In this document: positions 1-12,700 of the stretch, one piece after another | Position numbering within the stretch: the first letter of the stretch is position 1 | Layout: each line of letters opens with the position of its first letter | Assembly (NCBI RefSeq): GCF_964355755.1 | Contig: NC_092672.1 | Location: 24,610,501-24,674,500 of the forward strand | Reading direction: 5' to 3' | DNA: 64,000 nt | DNA from: Antedon mediterranea | Taxonomy: Eukaryota; Echinodermata; Crinoidea; Comatulida; Antedonidae | Position numbers and translations under genes: made by a program | The notes under the pieces: model-generated | Database searches by the model: none | Told to the model about the DNA's origin: nothing | The model's input: only the letters and a program-made list of their open reading frames with translations

Positions 1-582
1 TATACTGCTTTGATGTTATGATTTCATTAGATGGCATCTGAATTTCAAAAATTGGATGTTTCGTCACAGTTCATCACATTAATTAGAGCGTGTATCTTGT
101 TATGAATTTTCTCCAAAATTGCATTCTGAAACAATTGCCTTTCACATCAAATTGTTTTCATAATAGTTGCACATAATCCTGTTTACAATGCTAATACTGT
201 ACTGTCAACTGTTGAATGGTAGAAATTGCCTTCAGCTAGAGTAGAGCTAAATATTTTGCACAATAGTTTAACTTGTATCCATAATTGTTGATAGTTTTAA
301 TTTAGTGTACTGTAACAAGTTAATTATTGTTAGTCAATATTTTTGAAAGCACTAATAACTGCAGTTTTTATTACAAAATAAAGATATTTTATTTCTCATA
401 CTATTCACCATTATTTATTTCATTTTCTTATACATACATTAGTTACACAGTTATAACTACTACCGGTACAATATCAAACTGTAGTGGTATCATATTACAA
501 GCAAATAATTTTGTAAAAAATACAGTACTGTACAGGTTATAAAGTACTAGAGGCAAGTGTTAAATGCATACAAACATTTATA
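1..582. other. AT-rich stretch, no gene seen
   Basis: No convincing coding signal on either strand. It lies downstream of the minus-strand P2X7-like gene. Minus-strand AATAAA hexamers (plus-strand TTTATT at 367-372 and again near 415-420) could serve as its polyadenylation signals; this is inference only. Confidence 0.5.
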
Positions 583-1417
583 TCAACCATCGTCGGAATT
601 AAAAGGAAGTCCATCCACATCTATAAATCCTGTATAGATCCCACTATCCTCCGGATATTTGTCTCTAATTGCCCATACGCAGCATGATGGAATAGGCCTT
701 CTGTCGTTTTTTCTTAGTCGCGAATACACCCACCAAATGTAGCATCTGTATGCGATAAATCGATAAGTTCTGAAAATAAATAAATTTACAGTCAGCAGTT
801 GGTCAAAATACAACTGGACAGGAACACACAATATGCAGTACACAGCCACAGTGGAAGGAGAGTATTAACATTGAATTAAATTGCATTAAATGTATTTTTA
901 TGACCCTTGCAAATCGTTAAATTTTGCACTGCAAATAAAGACCGATATTTTGCTCGGAAATTTTAGATTTTTAAGCCCTATCGAGCGGCCGTACTAGGCC
1001 TACATACAATTATTACTAGCTAGGCCGGCGTACCTACCTGTTCTTAATTTCATCTTGTGTCACGCTCTCGCCAAGAATGTCCTTTTTTTGAGACATAAAC
1101 CAGCTCTAATACATCCTTGTCCATGCAAAGTTTTTTAAATTTCTCATTTATCAAACAGGTATTTTCTCCAATTTTGTCTTCTAATTCTACCCTCTCTCTA
1201 CAACAAACGCTCCCCTTTACATTCTTCTTACGGCAATTTCCACAATGACACCAATCAAGCGAGGTTAATCTCCATTCGTCTCTCTGTTGCTGGGGCCTAG
1301 GCTAGGCCTAGGCTGATTTACATCTTCGCCGTCGGCAGTTTGAGATGTTTGTATGGGCCTAGGTTCTGGTTCAAATGCATAACCATGTCTTTCAGGTCTA
1401 GGCCTACGATTAAACAT
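583..1417 (-). pseudogene. P2X7 intracellular-domain-like protein, two exons, two frameshifts
   Basis: Exon 1 runs from an ATG at 1417 to a donor at 1038 (ACAG|GTAGGT); exon 2 is 583-769 after a TTTCAG acceptor, ending in a stop at 583. The start MFNRRPRPERHGYAFEP is followed by a Pro-rich linker. Then, in a shifted frame, comes a Cys-rich block (WCHCGNC, later SVCCRE and KKLCMDKDVLEL), then SQKKDILGESVTQDEIKNR. Exon 2 gives TYRFIAYRCYIWWVY, RRPIPSCCVWAIR, and the end YTGF plus an acidic tail. This order matches the zinc-binding cytoplasmic 'ballast' domain known from vertebrate P2X7 and found as stand-alone proteins in many invertebrates. No channel part is visible. The frame changes near 1270-1285 and near 1085-1100, so the copy is either a recent pseudogene or carries assembly indels; splice sites and the exon 2 frame are intact. 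Role unknown; the family is often tied to DNA-transposon-rich regions. Confidence 0.72.
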
Positions 1418-1600
1418 TGCCGTTTGATCCGTCTATCCACGCAATACAATCTTAATCTTAGACTTATTATTCGTATCCTAGTTTATCGAGTCGAGAAGAG
1501 ATCGATCGAGTCGAGCGCGAGGAGGATCGGCGGAGGCGGCGAGGAGAGGCGAGGCGAGTAAAGAAAGCCAACAGCTCGCGCATGCGCAAATTGATTGACT
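1418..1600 (-). promoter_or_regulatory. CpG-rich candidate promoter of the P2X7-like gene
   Basis: A local GC and CpG island (CGA and GGCGG-type runs around 1490-1560) in otherwise very AT-rich DNA lies directly upstream of the minus-strand ATG at 1417. It contains the NRF1-type site listed separately. No TATA box is evident. Assignment as a promoter is inferred from base composition and position; it could also serve a plus-strand transcript. Confidence 0.4.
1577..1588. promoter_or_regulatory. NRF1-type binding site
   Basis: CGCGCATGCGCA is an exact match to the palindromic NRF1 consensus YGCGCATGCGCR. It sits 160 bp upstream of the minus-strand ATG inside the CpG-rich patch. NRF1 sites are typical of TATA-less CpG promoters in animals. 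Confidence 0.5.
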
Positions 1601-1617
1601 CCCTAGAAAGTAAAAAT

Positions 1618-1640
1618 TACCCACTTGGCTCAAGTGGGTA
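1618..1640. other. Short perfect hairpin followed by T-run
   Basis: TACCCACTTG and CAAGTGGGTA form a perfect 10-bp stem with a 3-nt loop, followed by G and seven Ts on the plus strand. It resembles an intrinsic terminator, but this is a nuclear eukaryotic context, so no function is claimed. Confidence 0.5.
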
Positions 1641-2594
1641 GTTTTTTTAATTACGTTAATTACACAAAAATAAATTGGTCAACCCCTAAAAAACACATCG
1701 GGAAGGAAAAATTTGGCTTCCGAAGAATCTGAAAACATATATGTATAATATTTTTGGAACTTACATATATTTTTTACGATTTTTTTAAAACGCATCGTTT
1801 TTTTTCAATTTACATGCAAATGAATAGGGAAAAAGGTTTGTAATTTGAACTATCCCCCCAGATGGCATTTTTTGATGTTTTTCAGAATAACCATGCAGCA
1901 TACAACAAATTTAAAAAATACCTTAATTTAGATGAAAGTAATGTTTATTATGAACTGAATAAAATAAAAATGTGAAATTTTTTGAGAGCACCTCCACTTT
2001 AACATTCAAATTAATTCAGAATAAATACATTTGGATGATGAAGCCTAAAAAAATACAGAATAACTAAAATACAAATATATTTTGATTTTCATTATGCATT
2101 ACTTATTATACTCCATTTTATAGGTATAAAACATACAGTGCTATAGTTTATAGTCAAACAGAAATAAAACTTTGTTTAATTTGGTTGCCAGCGCAATGTA
2201 GTCGCTACGCAAGTGAGTTGACCAATAACAAGCAACAGTTCGTATAATCCATCACATCGTGATTGGTCAATTTGCTTGATTTAATTTACACAAAAATTGA
2301 ATAGACTACAGACAAATGGACAGACTAAATGTTGGGACAAACAAACTTATACATGCAATTATTACTCAGTAATCACCTCTGTAGTCCCATGGGTACTTTT
2401 TTACATAGTTATTGATTACAGTGCCTTAAAATATTCTTTAAATAATAATTGTGTAAATGAATTTGACCAGGACCTTACCATGCCAATCCATATCAATACT
2501 TTGAGTTACAATTGTAGATAATATATTGATATTCATTTGTAGCTACAAGGCTTCATTATCTTAAGATTATTAGAGTATGCGTAACAGCAGTTGA
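1641..2594. other. AT-rich stretch, no gene; divergent CCAAT boxes
   Basis: No coding signal was found. The inverted pair TTGACCAAT (2218-2226) and ATTGGTCAA (2262-2270) places two CCAAT boxes facing in opposite directions 35 bp apart. This could be a promoter or only a small inverted repeat. Confidence 0.35.
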
Positions 2595-2817
2595 TCATAC
2601 GCACTGTTTATATTTTATGTGGTGTAGTAGGTACAGGGGTAGTCCTATGCTACAGCAGTATATCATAATTACTGTTTATATTTTATGTGGTGTAGTAGGT
2701 ACAGGGGTAGGGGTTCCTATACTACAGCATTATGGTCATAATCACTGTTTATATTTTATGTGGTGTAGTAGGTACAGGGGTAGTCCTATGCTACAGCAGT
2801 ATGATCATAATCACTAT
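2595..2817. repeat. Three-copy tandem repeat, about 68-73 bp
   Basis: Three copies share TGTTTATATTTTATGTGGTG followed by TAGTAGGTACAGGGGTAG and CTACAGCA; the shared block starts at 2605, 2673 and 2746. A degenerate fourth relative occurs near 3160-3210 (GGTACAGGGGTATGGCTACA). Confidence 0.85.
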
Positions 2818-2848
2818 AGGGCTGGAAGTCATTCAAATATATAGGGTT

Positions 2849-2952
2849 GTAATTGTATTAAACTACTGTGGAGTAGGGAATAGGGCAAAACATCTGACCA
2901 ATTACTCAACTCCCTGACGCAAAGCTACTCCACAGTAGTTTAATACAATTAC
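2849..2952. repeat. Perfect 28-bp inverted repeat with 48-bp spacer (MITE-like)
   Basis: The arm at 2849-2876 is the exact reverse complement of 2925-2952 (the outer right end reads AATACAATTAC). The element is 104 bp in total. It may be a small foldback or MITE; no clear target-site duplication was identified. Confidence 0.8.
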
Positions 2953-2984
2953 GCTGCGTACTTGGGCTCGAATCTAACCACTAG

Positions 2985-3058
2985 CCATCAGCGCAAGTGG
3001 TCAGAGGTATGAACGGCAGGCTAGTGATCTGGAGGTCGTGGGTTCGTCTCCCACCCAA
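2985..3058 (+). repeat. tRNA-like sequence, probably a SINE head
   Basis: It has a perfect T-arm (GTGGG, loop TTCGTCT, CCCAC at 3038-3054) containing a B-box-like GGTTCGTCTC, and an A-box-like TGGTCAGAGG upstream. The anticodon arm is poor, so this is more likely a tRNA-derived repeat than a tRNA gene. Confidence 0.35.
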
Positions 3059-3604
3059 GAACTTTTTTTGCAAGTATTCTCAAATGTACTTAGTATGAAG
3101 TACAAATGACGTCAGAGTTGGGCAAAACATCTGAACAATCATTCAAATATACCAAATTCTATATTGTGTGGTGTCTGGTACAGGGGTATGGCTACATCAG
3201 TATGGTCATACTCGCTTAGTGCTTAGTATGTGACCTGATTTTAGTGAAGGTGACAAAGTCACATTCCTCAAATATGTATCATGTTCAAATAGACTTTAAT
3301 ACCATATAACCATAACATCTTTATTATTTTGTCTGTTTTTGTTATTGCAAGCATCCATACATATGGGGAATAGAAAGTGACCGCAATTAGGGCGAGGCGC
3401 CTGGGGGTAATGAGGTATCAAACTGACTGATTGTACTGTGAAGTTTTAAACTATAATTGTAACAGGTATTCTGTACTTACTAGTATAAGATATGTTTTTA
3501 TTCAACTGTGATATTTTATGTAAAGGTTGTCATTTTGTTTTTTGTTTTTTTTTTAACAAAAATGTGCATTTCTCTAACATATTTATTTTTAAAATGTTAA
3601 ATAG

Positions 3605-3703
3605 AATGGCGAAACAGCATTGCATTGGGGTGCAGTAAATGGTCATGTTGATGTCTGCCAAATGTTGGTAGACATGGCAGCAGCAGTGGACCAACAAAAT
3701 AAT
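3605..3703 (+). CDS. Exon: ankyrin repeat (first visible)
   Basis: The exon is 99 bp, phase 0 to 0, encoding exactly one 33-residue ankyrin unit: NGETALHWGAVNGHVDVCQM then LVDMAAAVDQQNN. Acceptor AAATAG, donor AAT|GTAAGT. One-repeat 99-bp exons are typical of ankyrin genes. The next exon is 18.3 kb away. Confidence 0.88.
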
Positions 3704-6700
3704 GTAAGTCATAAATTAATGTTTGTATTGAGAACCATTCAGGATCAGAATCCTAAATTTTATTCTTCATTTTAGTTTAAAATGCTTGTTCCTCAAACAG
3801 AATAGCACAAAATGTAACCTAAGAATGGAATTATTTTATTATGGTATAGAGGCTACTTGTTAATACCTTCATATTTTTTTCTTATTTGAAATTTTTATTA
3901 AATTGTCTAATTATTCTACATCTTGAATTTAACATATTTATACCATCAAGATAGTGCAGACAAGTCAACATTAACAACAACAAAATAAACAAGTTTAAAA
4001 TGCTATTTTTTGGGCTATTAAAAAGCTGCAGTTAATCTAGAAATCATTTGGTGGATTACTGTAATTTAGTTATTAATTCTCTATTAAATAAATGTCATGA
4101 AAACTATAGCGCTTAGATTGCTTAGTGCTTGAAGTTGCTTGTTGGTATGACAACTACAACTAATGCAGATCCTGCATTGTATCTGTCTCAGAATATTCTT
4201 GTTTAATCAATCTTTTTTAAACTTTTTTAATCATTACATTAGTAATGCTCATTTTAATACACGATTATAATATTATTGAATGCATTTCATGCATTTCTCA
4301 TTTGTTTCATGCTGCACAATTTTGATGTGTCAGGCACGTTTCTGATGGTAATGGTATCTTGGACCTTGTGTGAATGGATAAAAGGCAAACAACTTTGGGG
4401 AATACATTTTTGTTATACTGATGTTGTCACAAAAGTTTGTAGTTTTTCTGATTTCAGGATATGTTATTTGTAAAGTAATGGCATAAAATTTGAACTGAAT
4501 TCAAATTGAATCAAATATTAAACTTCTTCTTCTACTAAAATGTAGAGTAGACATTACTCTATACATTGATATAAAGAATTAAATGTTTGAACAAGAAAAA
4601 CTGTACTTATAGCTATTTTTTATCATACCCTACCTAAAATTGTTTAATAATCTAGAACTCAGTGTTTTGTTAACGTGTGTTCGTACATATTCATAGCTAT
4701 AAACATGTGCACAACGATGCTTAAATTAAACAGAGTTATAGGCCTACCTATCATATAGTATACTATCAATTATACCCGCCCCAGGGCGGGTTTCAAAATT
4801 AGTTTACAGCCTTCTCAGTACATAACACCCGACGCCATGAGTATCTGTCTATACTCACCAACCTCCACCCCTCTTCAATAACACCCCATACTCTTTCTTA
4901 AAAACAAATTCTTCTCAGTGATGGACAAATTCAATTCAACCTAAGCTTCGAATTGAGAGGTGTATGCATAGCTACGATGGGTCTAATAATGGTTAAATGG
5001 TACATTGTGTAAATGAATAGGTGTCATATTGGCTGATAATTAAAATATGTAATTTAGATACTGCGGTCCCCAGCCTTCTTTCTCCTTTCACCACCCCAGC
5101 CACCAACAAACCTTGACTCCTCTCCTGGACAGTTCAAATTTAGTAACTTTTCCTAGTACAATCCAATCATATAGGATGGATACTACACTACACCCCAGTA
5201 CAAATTATGTTATCACTCCCAACCCATAATCCCTCAGTGGCAGTTTTCAAATACAGTTTCGGTCATGGTGATAGGCCTACATCCCCACCCCATCCGCTTC
5301 CCAGGGATGATTAAATACTTTAACATTTTCCAACCACAATTCTGGTGTAAGCAAAATCCCCACTATCCCCTGAACCCAAACCCTATCTCCCAACCCCACT
5401 CTCCCACAATGGGCATTTTTCCCTTGAAGGATTGGTGGTGTAGTTGAACACAGTAACAGTAAACAACGTTTGTATGTTCACACAGGAATGGATGTTTGTA
5501 CTGAGACAATCCAAGAGACCGATACATAGCTGGATATGGTTAAAGTACTTTGCTAAATGTGTAAATGAATAGGTGTCATATTGGTTAATGAATAAAATAT
5601 GTATATCTATATACGCCTTGCTGAGGATAATTAAAATACTGTAAAACTTTTGTAGTATAATTTTACAATTCAATAGCCTACAACCCCGAGCCCTAGCAAA
5701 AAATGACATCACAAACCACCACACCACCCCCGCCCCACCCCTCCCACAAAAACCCCAGGAGTCAGCGGAATTTTTTAAAATGTAGTTTAAAACCTTCCGG
5801 GTACAATTGCCATCATTTTGATACCCCATACGTATGGTTACGTGCAGAAACAGAAATTTTTATAACGAACAAACATCGAAAGTGGGGGGTTTGACCACAT
5901 TTTGGTCCCTAACTTGGATCCTAGGTGGCGGATGATGTTGAAATATAGCTTAGAACATTCCCGGTACAATTGCGGTCATTTTGATACCCCATATGTAAGA
6001 TTATGTGCAGTAACAAAATGTTGTATAACGAACAAACAAACAAACAGACAGACAAACAGACAAACTCTCTCACTTATAATATAGATATATTTATGAGAAT
6101 TTTATATAAATCATTCTGTAAATTATAGAAACAGTGCTCATATTCGGAACATGGTCTCATAATCGCGTTGAGCATAGCTCATTGGCGAAAGTTCCATACT
6201 TTTTAGTTGTATGAAATAATGTCTCTGGCGGAATTTGAACATGCAACCTCTCGCTTACAGATTTTCACCAACCAGATACATTCTCTCATACAACAAATGA
6301 TATGGACATGTTCATTATTTATATATGTATTGTCCCCCTGAACAATTTATTTTTACATTTATTTGTTGATTATGCCATTTTAATATCATATAATAGTTAT
6401 CCACTTTGACCAAAACTTGGATTGGAAAAAAAATTATTTACCTGAAAAAACTGTAATTTAATTAAGCAAACAAGTCAAATTGCCTGCCATACCAATGGAT
6501 TTTTGGTTTGGTGTCATTTTAGTGAAAACATGATTTTTTCTTCTTTTTTTCTACGCAATTGATTAACTTGATTAAAACTACAAATAACCTATGAAAGTCT
6601 AATTTTATTAATCTTCATTTTTCATGTTTTTGGGGGACAATACATCTTTAAAAAAACATAACCTAATGTCCTTGTTCTACATGGAACCCCCGCAGTTTAA

Positions 6701-9700
6701 ACGCGGACAAAACCACAGAAGAATAGCTTCTCTTTGTTGAGCTATATTTGCTCACTTTATTTCTATCCATTAACATCGGCATACTATCATCAATATGTCT
6801 ATCAAACCTAACTAATTCATAAGTAAATAATAATATATAAGATTGTCCCCACACGGAGCATTAAAGGTGTACAACAACGTTAATACAACGTATCGCCTAT
6901 TGTGCACAGCTCTCATACCATGAACAGTGACTACAAGACAACAAACCGTGACTAGCCTAATTTACATATCAAGGTATCAAGGTGCGATGTACATACATAA
7001 CATGACTCCCTGCAAAGATAAATTATGAAACTGACAGTATCATCACTTTTGCTTTGCATACACAACAATAGTGGCTCCTTGACGGGGAATTGATTACAAT
7101 AATATTAACTACTGACATTCAATGATTGAGGTTTCTCCTTCATCTAATGTTCAAGCAGTATTGTTATAATGTTTTTTTATTGTCCTATAATTTCACACAT
7201 AAATTAATTATTCCCTCAGATTTGAAATCAAAATAAAATGTACATTGACTTAGTAATGTATTTAATAATTGCCCTGATTCAATACACAACTATTAATTTA
7301 GATTGTATACTGGCTTTTTCTTTTATCCAAATGTACATATGAAAAACATAAGCACTCATTTTGAGGACTTGTGATGAGTTGAAAAACAAATAATAATATT
7401 ATCAAGTTAAAGTTCAATACAATTTTTAGTCGCGTGGACGCGACTCTATAGTTCACTATGTCGGTTGGTCGGTCTGTCGGTCCGTCGGTCCGGTATCACT
7501 ATGCGTTTTAGCACGTGACTTATGGCTGTTGCCCTTGTTTTCGTAATAGTCAAATGAATACAAAACAGAAAATATATGTAAGTTACACAATTTGTTTAAA
7601 AAGTAGCATGAAAACATATAAAATAAAATACATGATTAAAGGTAATGACCATTACAGGAACCAGAACTTAAAATAAATAAATAAAATCAACAGAAATATA
7701 GAAAATAGCATATTATTTTCATCAGAAAAATTATTATATAAAAGTTTTTCTAATTAGAAACAATGGTTAAATGAAGACTATTCCACTTATATTTGAGGTA
7801 AAACATAATTTTTTGTTTAAAATAATTGCCAAACTCTGCAATCCTCCAAAACACATAGCAAACCTCATTTAAACAACAAAAAAGTGATTGAATAAGTAGT
7901 GTACAACTCACTTGGTTTGTCAATTAAAATGTAAATATATTTTTGTTAAATACTTAAATTTGTGGTTAAGCATCATTTTTGGGTTTAAAAAATAATTTCT
8001 AAACCTTCACTCTCGAATTAGAGGGGGCGTAATCACCAGCCCAAACAATGTTACAGTACTGTATAAGTGAAACATTTTATTTTAATTTCTTTAGAATACT
8101 AATAAATTTAGATACTGTATTTTATTTGATAAAAATTGTTGGCAGCCAATAATCCAATTAAAAGACCAAGGAATGCTTCACTTATTAATTTTCCATTACA
8201 AAAATATAACAATTGTTGTGTGTAAATTTATATCTAATATAATTTGTTTTAGCTGTATTAATTAATAATTGGTTTGTAGTGAACCATTCACTAGCTTACT
8301 TAACTCTAAATTTAAAAAGTTTAACAAGACATCAATATTGATATAAAGTTGTATATAGCGAAACAACTTGAAAATATCATGGATAACAACATCAAAAGTT
8401 TTTTGATAAATCTAGAAAAGTACTTAATAAAATTAATTGTTTTTAAATGCAGTATTACCAGAATTAGAGAGTTTAGGAAAGGCATGACAAGTGGTATGGT
8501 ATGCATACATATTTCAATATTTTTTTTTAAATGGTTAAAATTAAGATTGGTAAATATTAATATATAAAGTACTGTATATCCGTTTTGAAATACAAGATTA
8601 ACTTAAAATTGTAATATGATTAGGTAAATAACCCATCATGAATGATTAATTGATGGCGTATGTGAGATGGCTTATAATTAAGGAGCAACCTTTTTAAGAA
8701 TCATGCTCTAAACCTTTACTAGAATTCAAATTACTAATTATATTAAGCACTTCTGTTTCAGATATAAATGAGAGGCTTTATGGGAGGTAGTAATTAAGAG
8801 ATTAGGTCTTTGGTATTTTTAGGTTAGAATTACAGAGTTTTACACATTTTTGAAAAATAATTTAATTACATTCTGGCTAATTATATTTGTATCATAAAAA
8901 TATTCATCAATCATTTTTTAAACATGAGGTGTATTTTTACTTTCTTTACCGGGATTAATTACAGAATGTATTACTTCTCATTTGTTATGTTACATTTAAT
9001 CTGATTGAATTTAGTTTTGTAGCATTTTTTTCTTTGAAATTTTACAGAGTGCAGTAATATTGTTGCTATACTTTTTATATCTTGAGATATTTGAACATTT
9101 ATGAATTTGTTAAAGTTTATGCTTATGTTTACTAACTTTGTTTAGATGGTGTAGGTAGAGTGGTGTCATCCATAGTTGTTTTAGTGTTTGGTTTTTTTTT
9201 TCTTGCTGCAAAAGTATATAAAAAAATGTATCCAACATTAGAATTAACTGTATAGTTTAGACGAATCAGTTTGAGAAAGATCAAAGCAAAATGCCCCTAT
9301 ATCTCTAGGCCTATATGTGCGAAAATGTTAAAAACCCCTTAATGCAGGCTACGGTTAGACCACCTCTGGGCCTAGTAAAATTGCAGTAATATTACCGTCA
9401 CGGTCGTACTGTAAGCCTGATTTGTGTGAAGAGTCCACGGTATAAGGCCTGCTTACGCAGCGAAGCATTGATAAATTCGGGACATTTTACTTGATTGAGA
9501 AAGACTGTGGCAATTATTTTAGGCCAAATTATTAGATTATATCAATATGTATTTTTTTAGGTTAAATAATACAATGGAAGAATACGGGCAATATTAATAA
9601 AAATATAACAGATGTTGGTCCAAAGATTATTTAACTTGCTGTAACGTACGTAAGCCTAGGCCCTAGTTAGCATAGTTCTAGCGGGAATATCCTGTGGTGT

Positions 9701-12700
9701 GCGCGCCTGGTGCTAGCTCATAACAGCTTCTGATAATTAAATTCGCGTCTATTTGTAGGCCTAATAGATTTTGTTTCTGTATAATGGCCATCACGATCGG
9801 GCAGTTTTAGCACGGAGTGGTGTTGGGCATATTGCCGCAATTCTATGTGAAAAGGGCTTAATTCAGTCTGAATGGTCAGACGTCAACCACAATCATTTAT
9901 TTTTTAAATAGGTAAATGATCAGAGATGTCTGAATTGTAATACCCGATAAAATATCAAAATTGGTAGGCCTATTGTTTGTTTAAAAATAATCAATAAGTA
10001 ATTCTGCATTAGTTTTTGTAATTCTTGTTGGTTTAGAAATCGTAGGGAAAAAAGTACAATAGTTGATAAGATGATATAAAATAATTATTAAATAGATTAT
10101 GCTTATTAAATTTGATTAAAACAATTAATTTATAATAACCGCAAAATATTCTCTATGTTATTTACATTTCAGTTGACTTGTAAATAAAGCCAATTATAGA
10201 ATTCTTTTTTGTTTAATGATTTATAAAAAGCGAATCTCATATAGTTCTTTTGTCAATAATAAATCTGGTTATATTTTGTAATAAAAAAAATCAATAATTG
10301 TGTTCTGAAATGTTCATAACAGTTTTATTAAATACATTATGCGTATGACAAAGGTGGTGATTTGTTTAGAATTTCTGAATCATAAACTATCAATTGTACA
10401 TTGTACCTACTTACTGTAAGTCATGACCAACATATAGTATATATGTTTAAAGATTACCATTTTTAATCATTTTCCTTCATTAAATGCTTTTTCTGGATGT
10501 CGGCAGCCGGCATAAAAGTGTGTTGCCTTCATAGCCTTAGCTTTTCGAATTACAATGGATCTCTGCTGCTGCGCCTATAAATGATAATGTGTCTTAGGCA
10601 TACTGTAGATCTTCACCTTGATTTTTCCAGTTCAGTGTGCATTTTTCAATCAAAATATTATTTAAGCCAAGATCAGTTTTAAATATGTCCTTTACAAGTT
10701 GCATTGGATCTTTTCCTTGATGTCACCAAATCTTGGGCTGTAGCTTCTAGAATGCCTTTCAACTCGTAGCAATTCAGCTTCCATGTAGCTATTGTATCCT
10801 GATCCTGTTTAGATTTGATGTTTCACACATTCATGTCAAACTATCCGTTGTAGTTTTAAATTTATCCTTAAGTTTTACTTTGAAGTTCCATAACATTTCT
10901 GTTTAGCAATGCTTGTTAGCCTTGCTTTAGTGATGCTCTTTCCTTGTCAATCCTAGTATTTATCAGCTGCTAAGCTACCCATTTCACCACTCAATGCATT
11001 CATTCAACATTTTTTACTTGGGGTACCCGAGTCTAGGACTCTCTCTTCTTCTCCATCTGGACACTACAGAGCCAACTTTCAAGTCCTACTAGTTCTTCAC
11101 GCATTTCATGTCTGCCAGCTCTGAAACATATACTAGGGTAATAGGTGAACGAAGTTATAGAGAGAAAATGTTCATACTTCAATCGTCAATTATGACGTCA
11201 TAAACATGGTACCAATCGAAAAAAGTGCGATTTATAAAGTACTACTCCTCCCTTATTCGTTGTAGTACTTCTGCTCCCGGAAATAGCAAAAAAATAACCG
11301 TATTTGGTTGCAAGGTTATTGATGTGTATGTGACGTTACATCCTGTCTTCTGACGTCATTACAGCTTCTTTTGCTGTACCCCGAGTATCGCAAATTCGTG
11401 CTTGTTTATTTATAGCATGTTCAGTAGGCTCAGTTTTTTTACCTATACTATGAATTTGTGTTTTTCTTGTATTCATAGTTCGAGATAAAGCACTAATAAT
11501 GTGTTATGAATACTCAGGCTTATATTCTTAGTAAAATGTAATGACTTTAGAATGATCAACTGTTGGGAATTAAATATTATGCAGAGCAAGTATGTCTTCA
11601 CTCAGAGATGTCCATAGCACTTTAATTTTACTGTAAATAAGAATTTGAGTTCTCTACACTAAGGTTATTCACATGACAGTATGTAATAGTGATATGTAAA
11701 AGGAATTTAAATAATAAATCATAATAATCAGAAATAGAAAAATTTATTTAATTAATACAAATTGTTCAATACAATTTAAAATATTAATATTCCTGGAGTA
11801 TTATTACAAATAGATAATCATTTCAATTTGTAGCATTCAAAATACAGTAGGAAGGTTTGTTTATAATTTTGTAATTGTATTACTCGATGGGTAGACACCC
11901 AAAAAATGTAATTTTTTTTACTCCATCTTTGGTATTGCAATCTTTGAAAATTACCTTCTTTTTCAATGAGCTTGCATGAATCTTCGACTGTCTGACGTTT
12001 TCAATTCTCCTTCTTTTTATTTAGATATATTGTTTTTTGTATCATCTTCTTTACAACTTTTTTATTATTTTTTTCTGGGAGCCTAGGCGTAAAGTTTTTA
12101 AACTTATATAGGTTTCCTTCTACATATACAGTAGTATGTTTTTTACCACAAGTGTTTGTATAATTATTATTTTATGTATTTTTGTGTGGAGAACATTTAT
12201 TGAATATTTATTTATTGAATATTGAATAAAAAAATCAAAAAAATCATAATATAATAATTTTGTGTATGTATGCTAAAAATGCCTTAGTAAACATGTGAAC
12301 TCACATGTTGTATGAATACCATTGGGCTACTGGTTTAAATTTTGGTTTATATCTAGTAGGACTAATAATACAATTAATGTGCATTACTAGAGTAAGCTAA
12401 GCTTGTGGCATGTTTTGAAATTAAAATGACCATTTTGATTAACTGGCATATATACAGTAAATGAAAGTGTGAAACTATTGTATATTGTATTGAGTATAGG
12501 TGTACTATTTAATGTTATGATTTTCTAAAAACCAAATGATGGTTACCTCACTAATAGAGTTAGCCTAGGCATCTAGGCTTATAATAGGCCTACTAGACAA
12601 TATGTGAAAAGATAATTAAATAAAATAATTTTTGTCTTTTTCTCTTTGGACATTGGAATCAATCATAAATACATTTAGATTTTTTTTCTGTTACTTAGAT

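Noticed and set aside
1618-1640. Intrinsic transcription terminator
   Set aside because: The hairpin plus T-run looks bacterial, but introns, SINEs and LTR elements show nuclear animal DNA.
6222-6290. Minus-strand tRNA gene
   Set aside because: Only a B-box-like word and a partial acceptor are visible; T-stem pairing fails.
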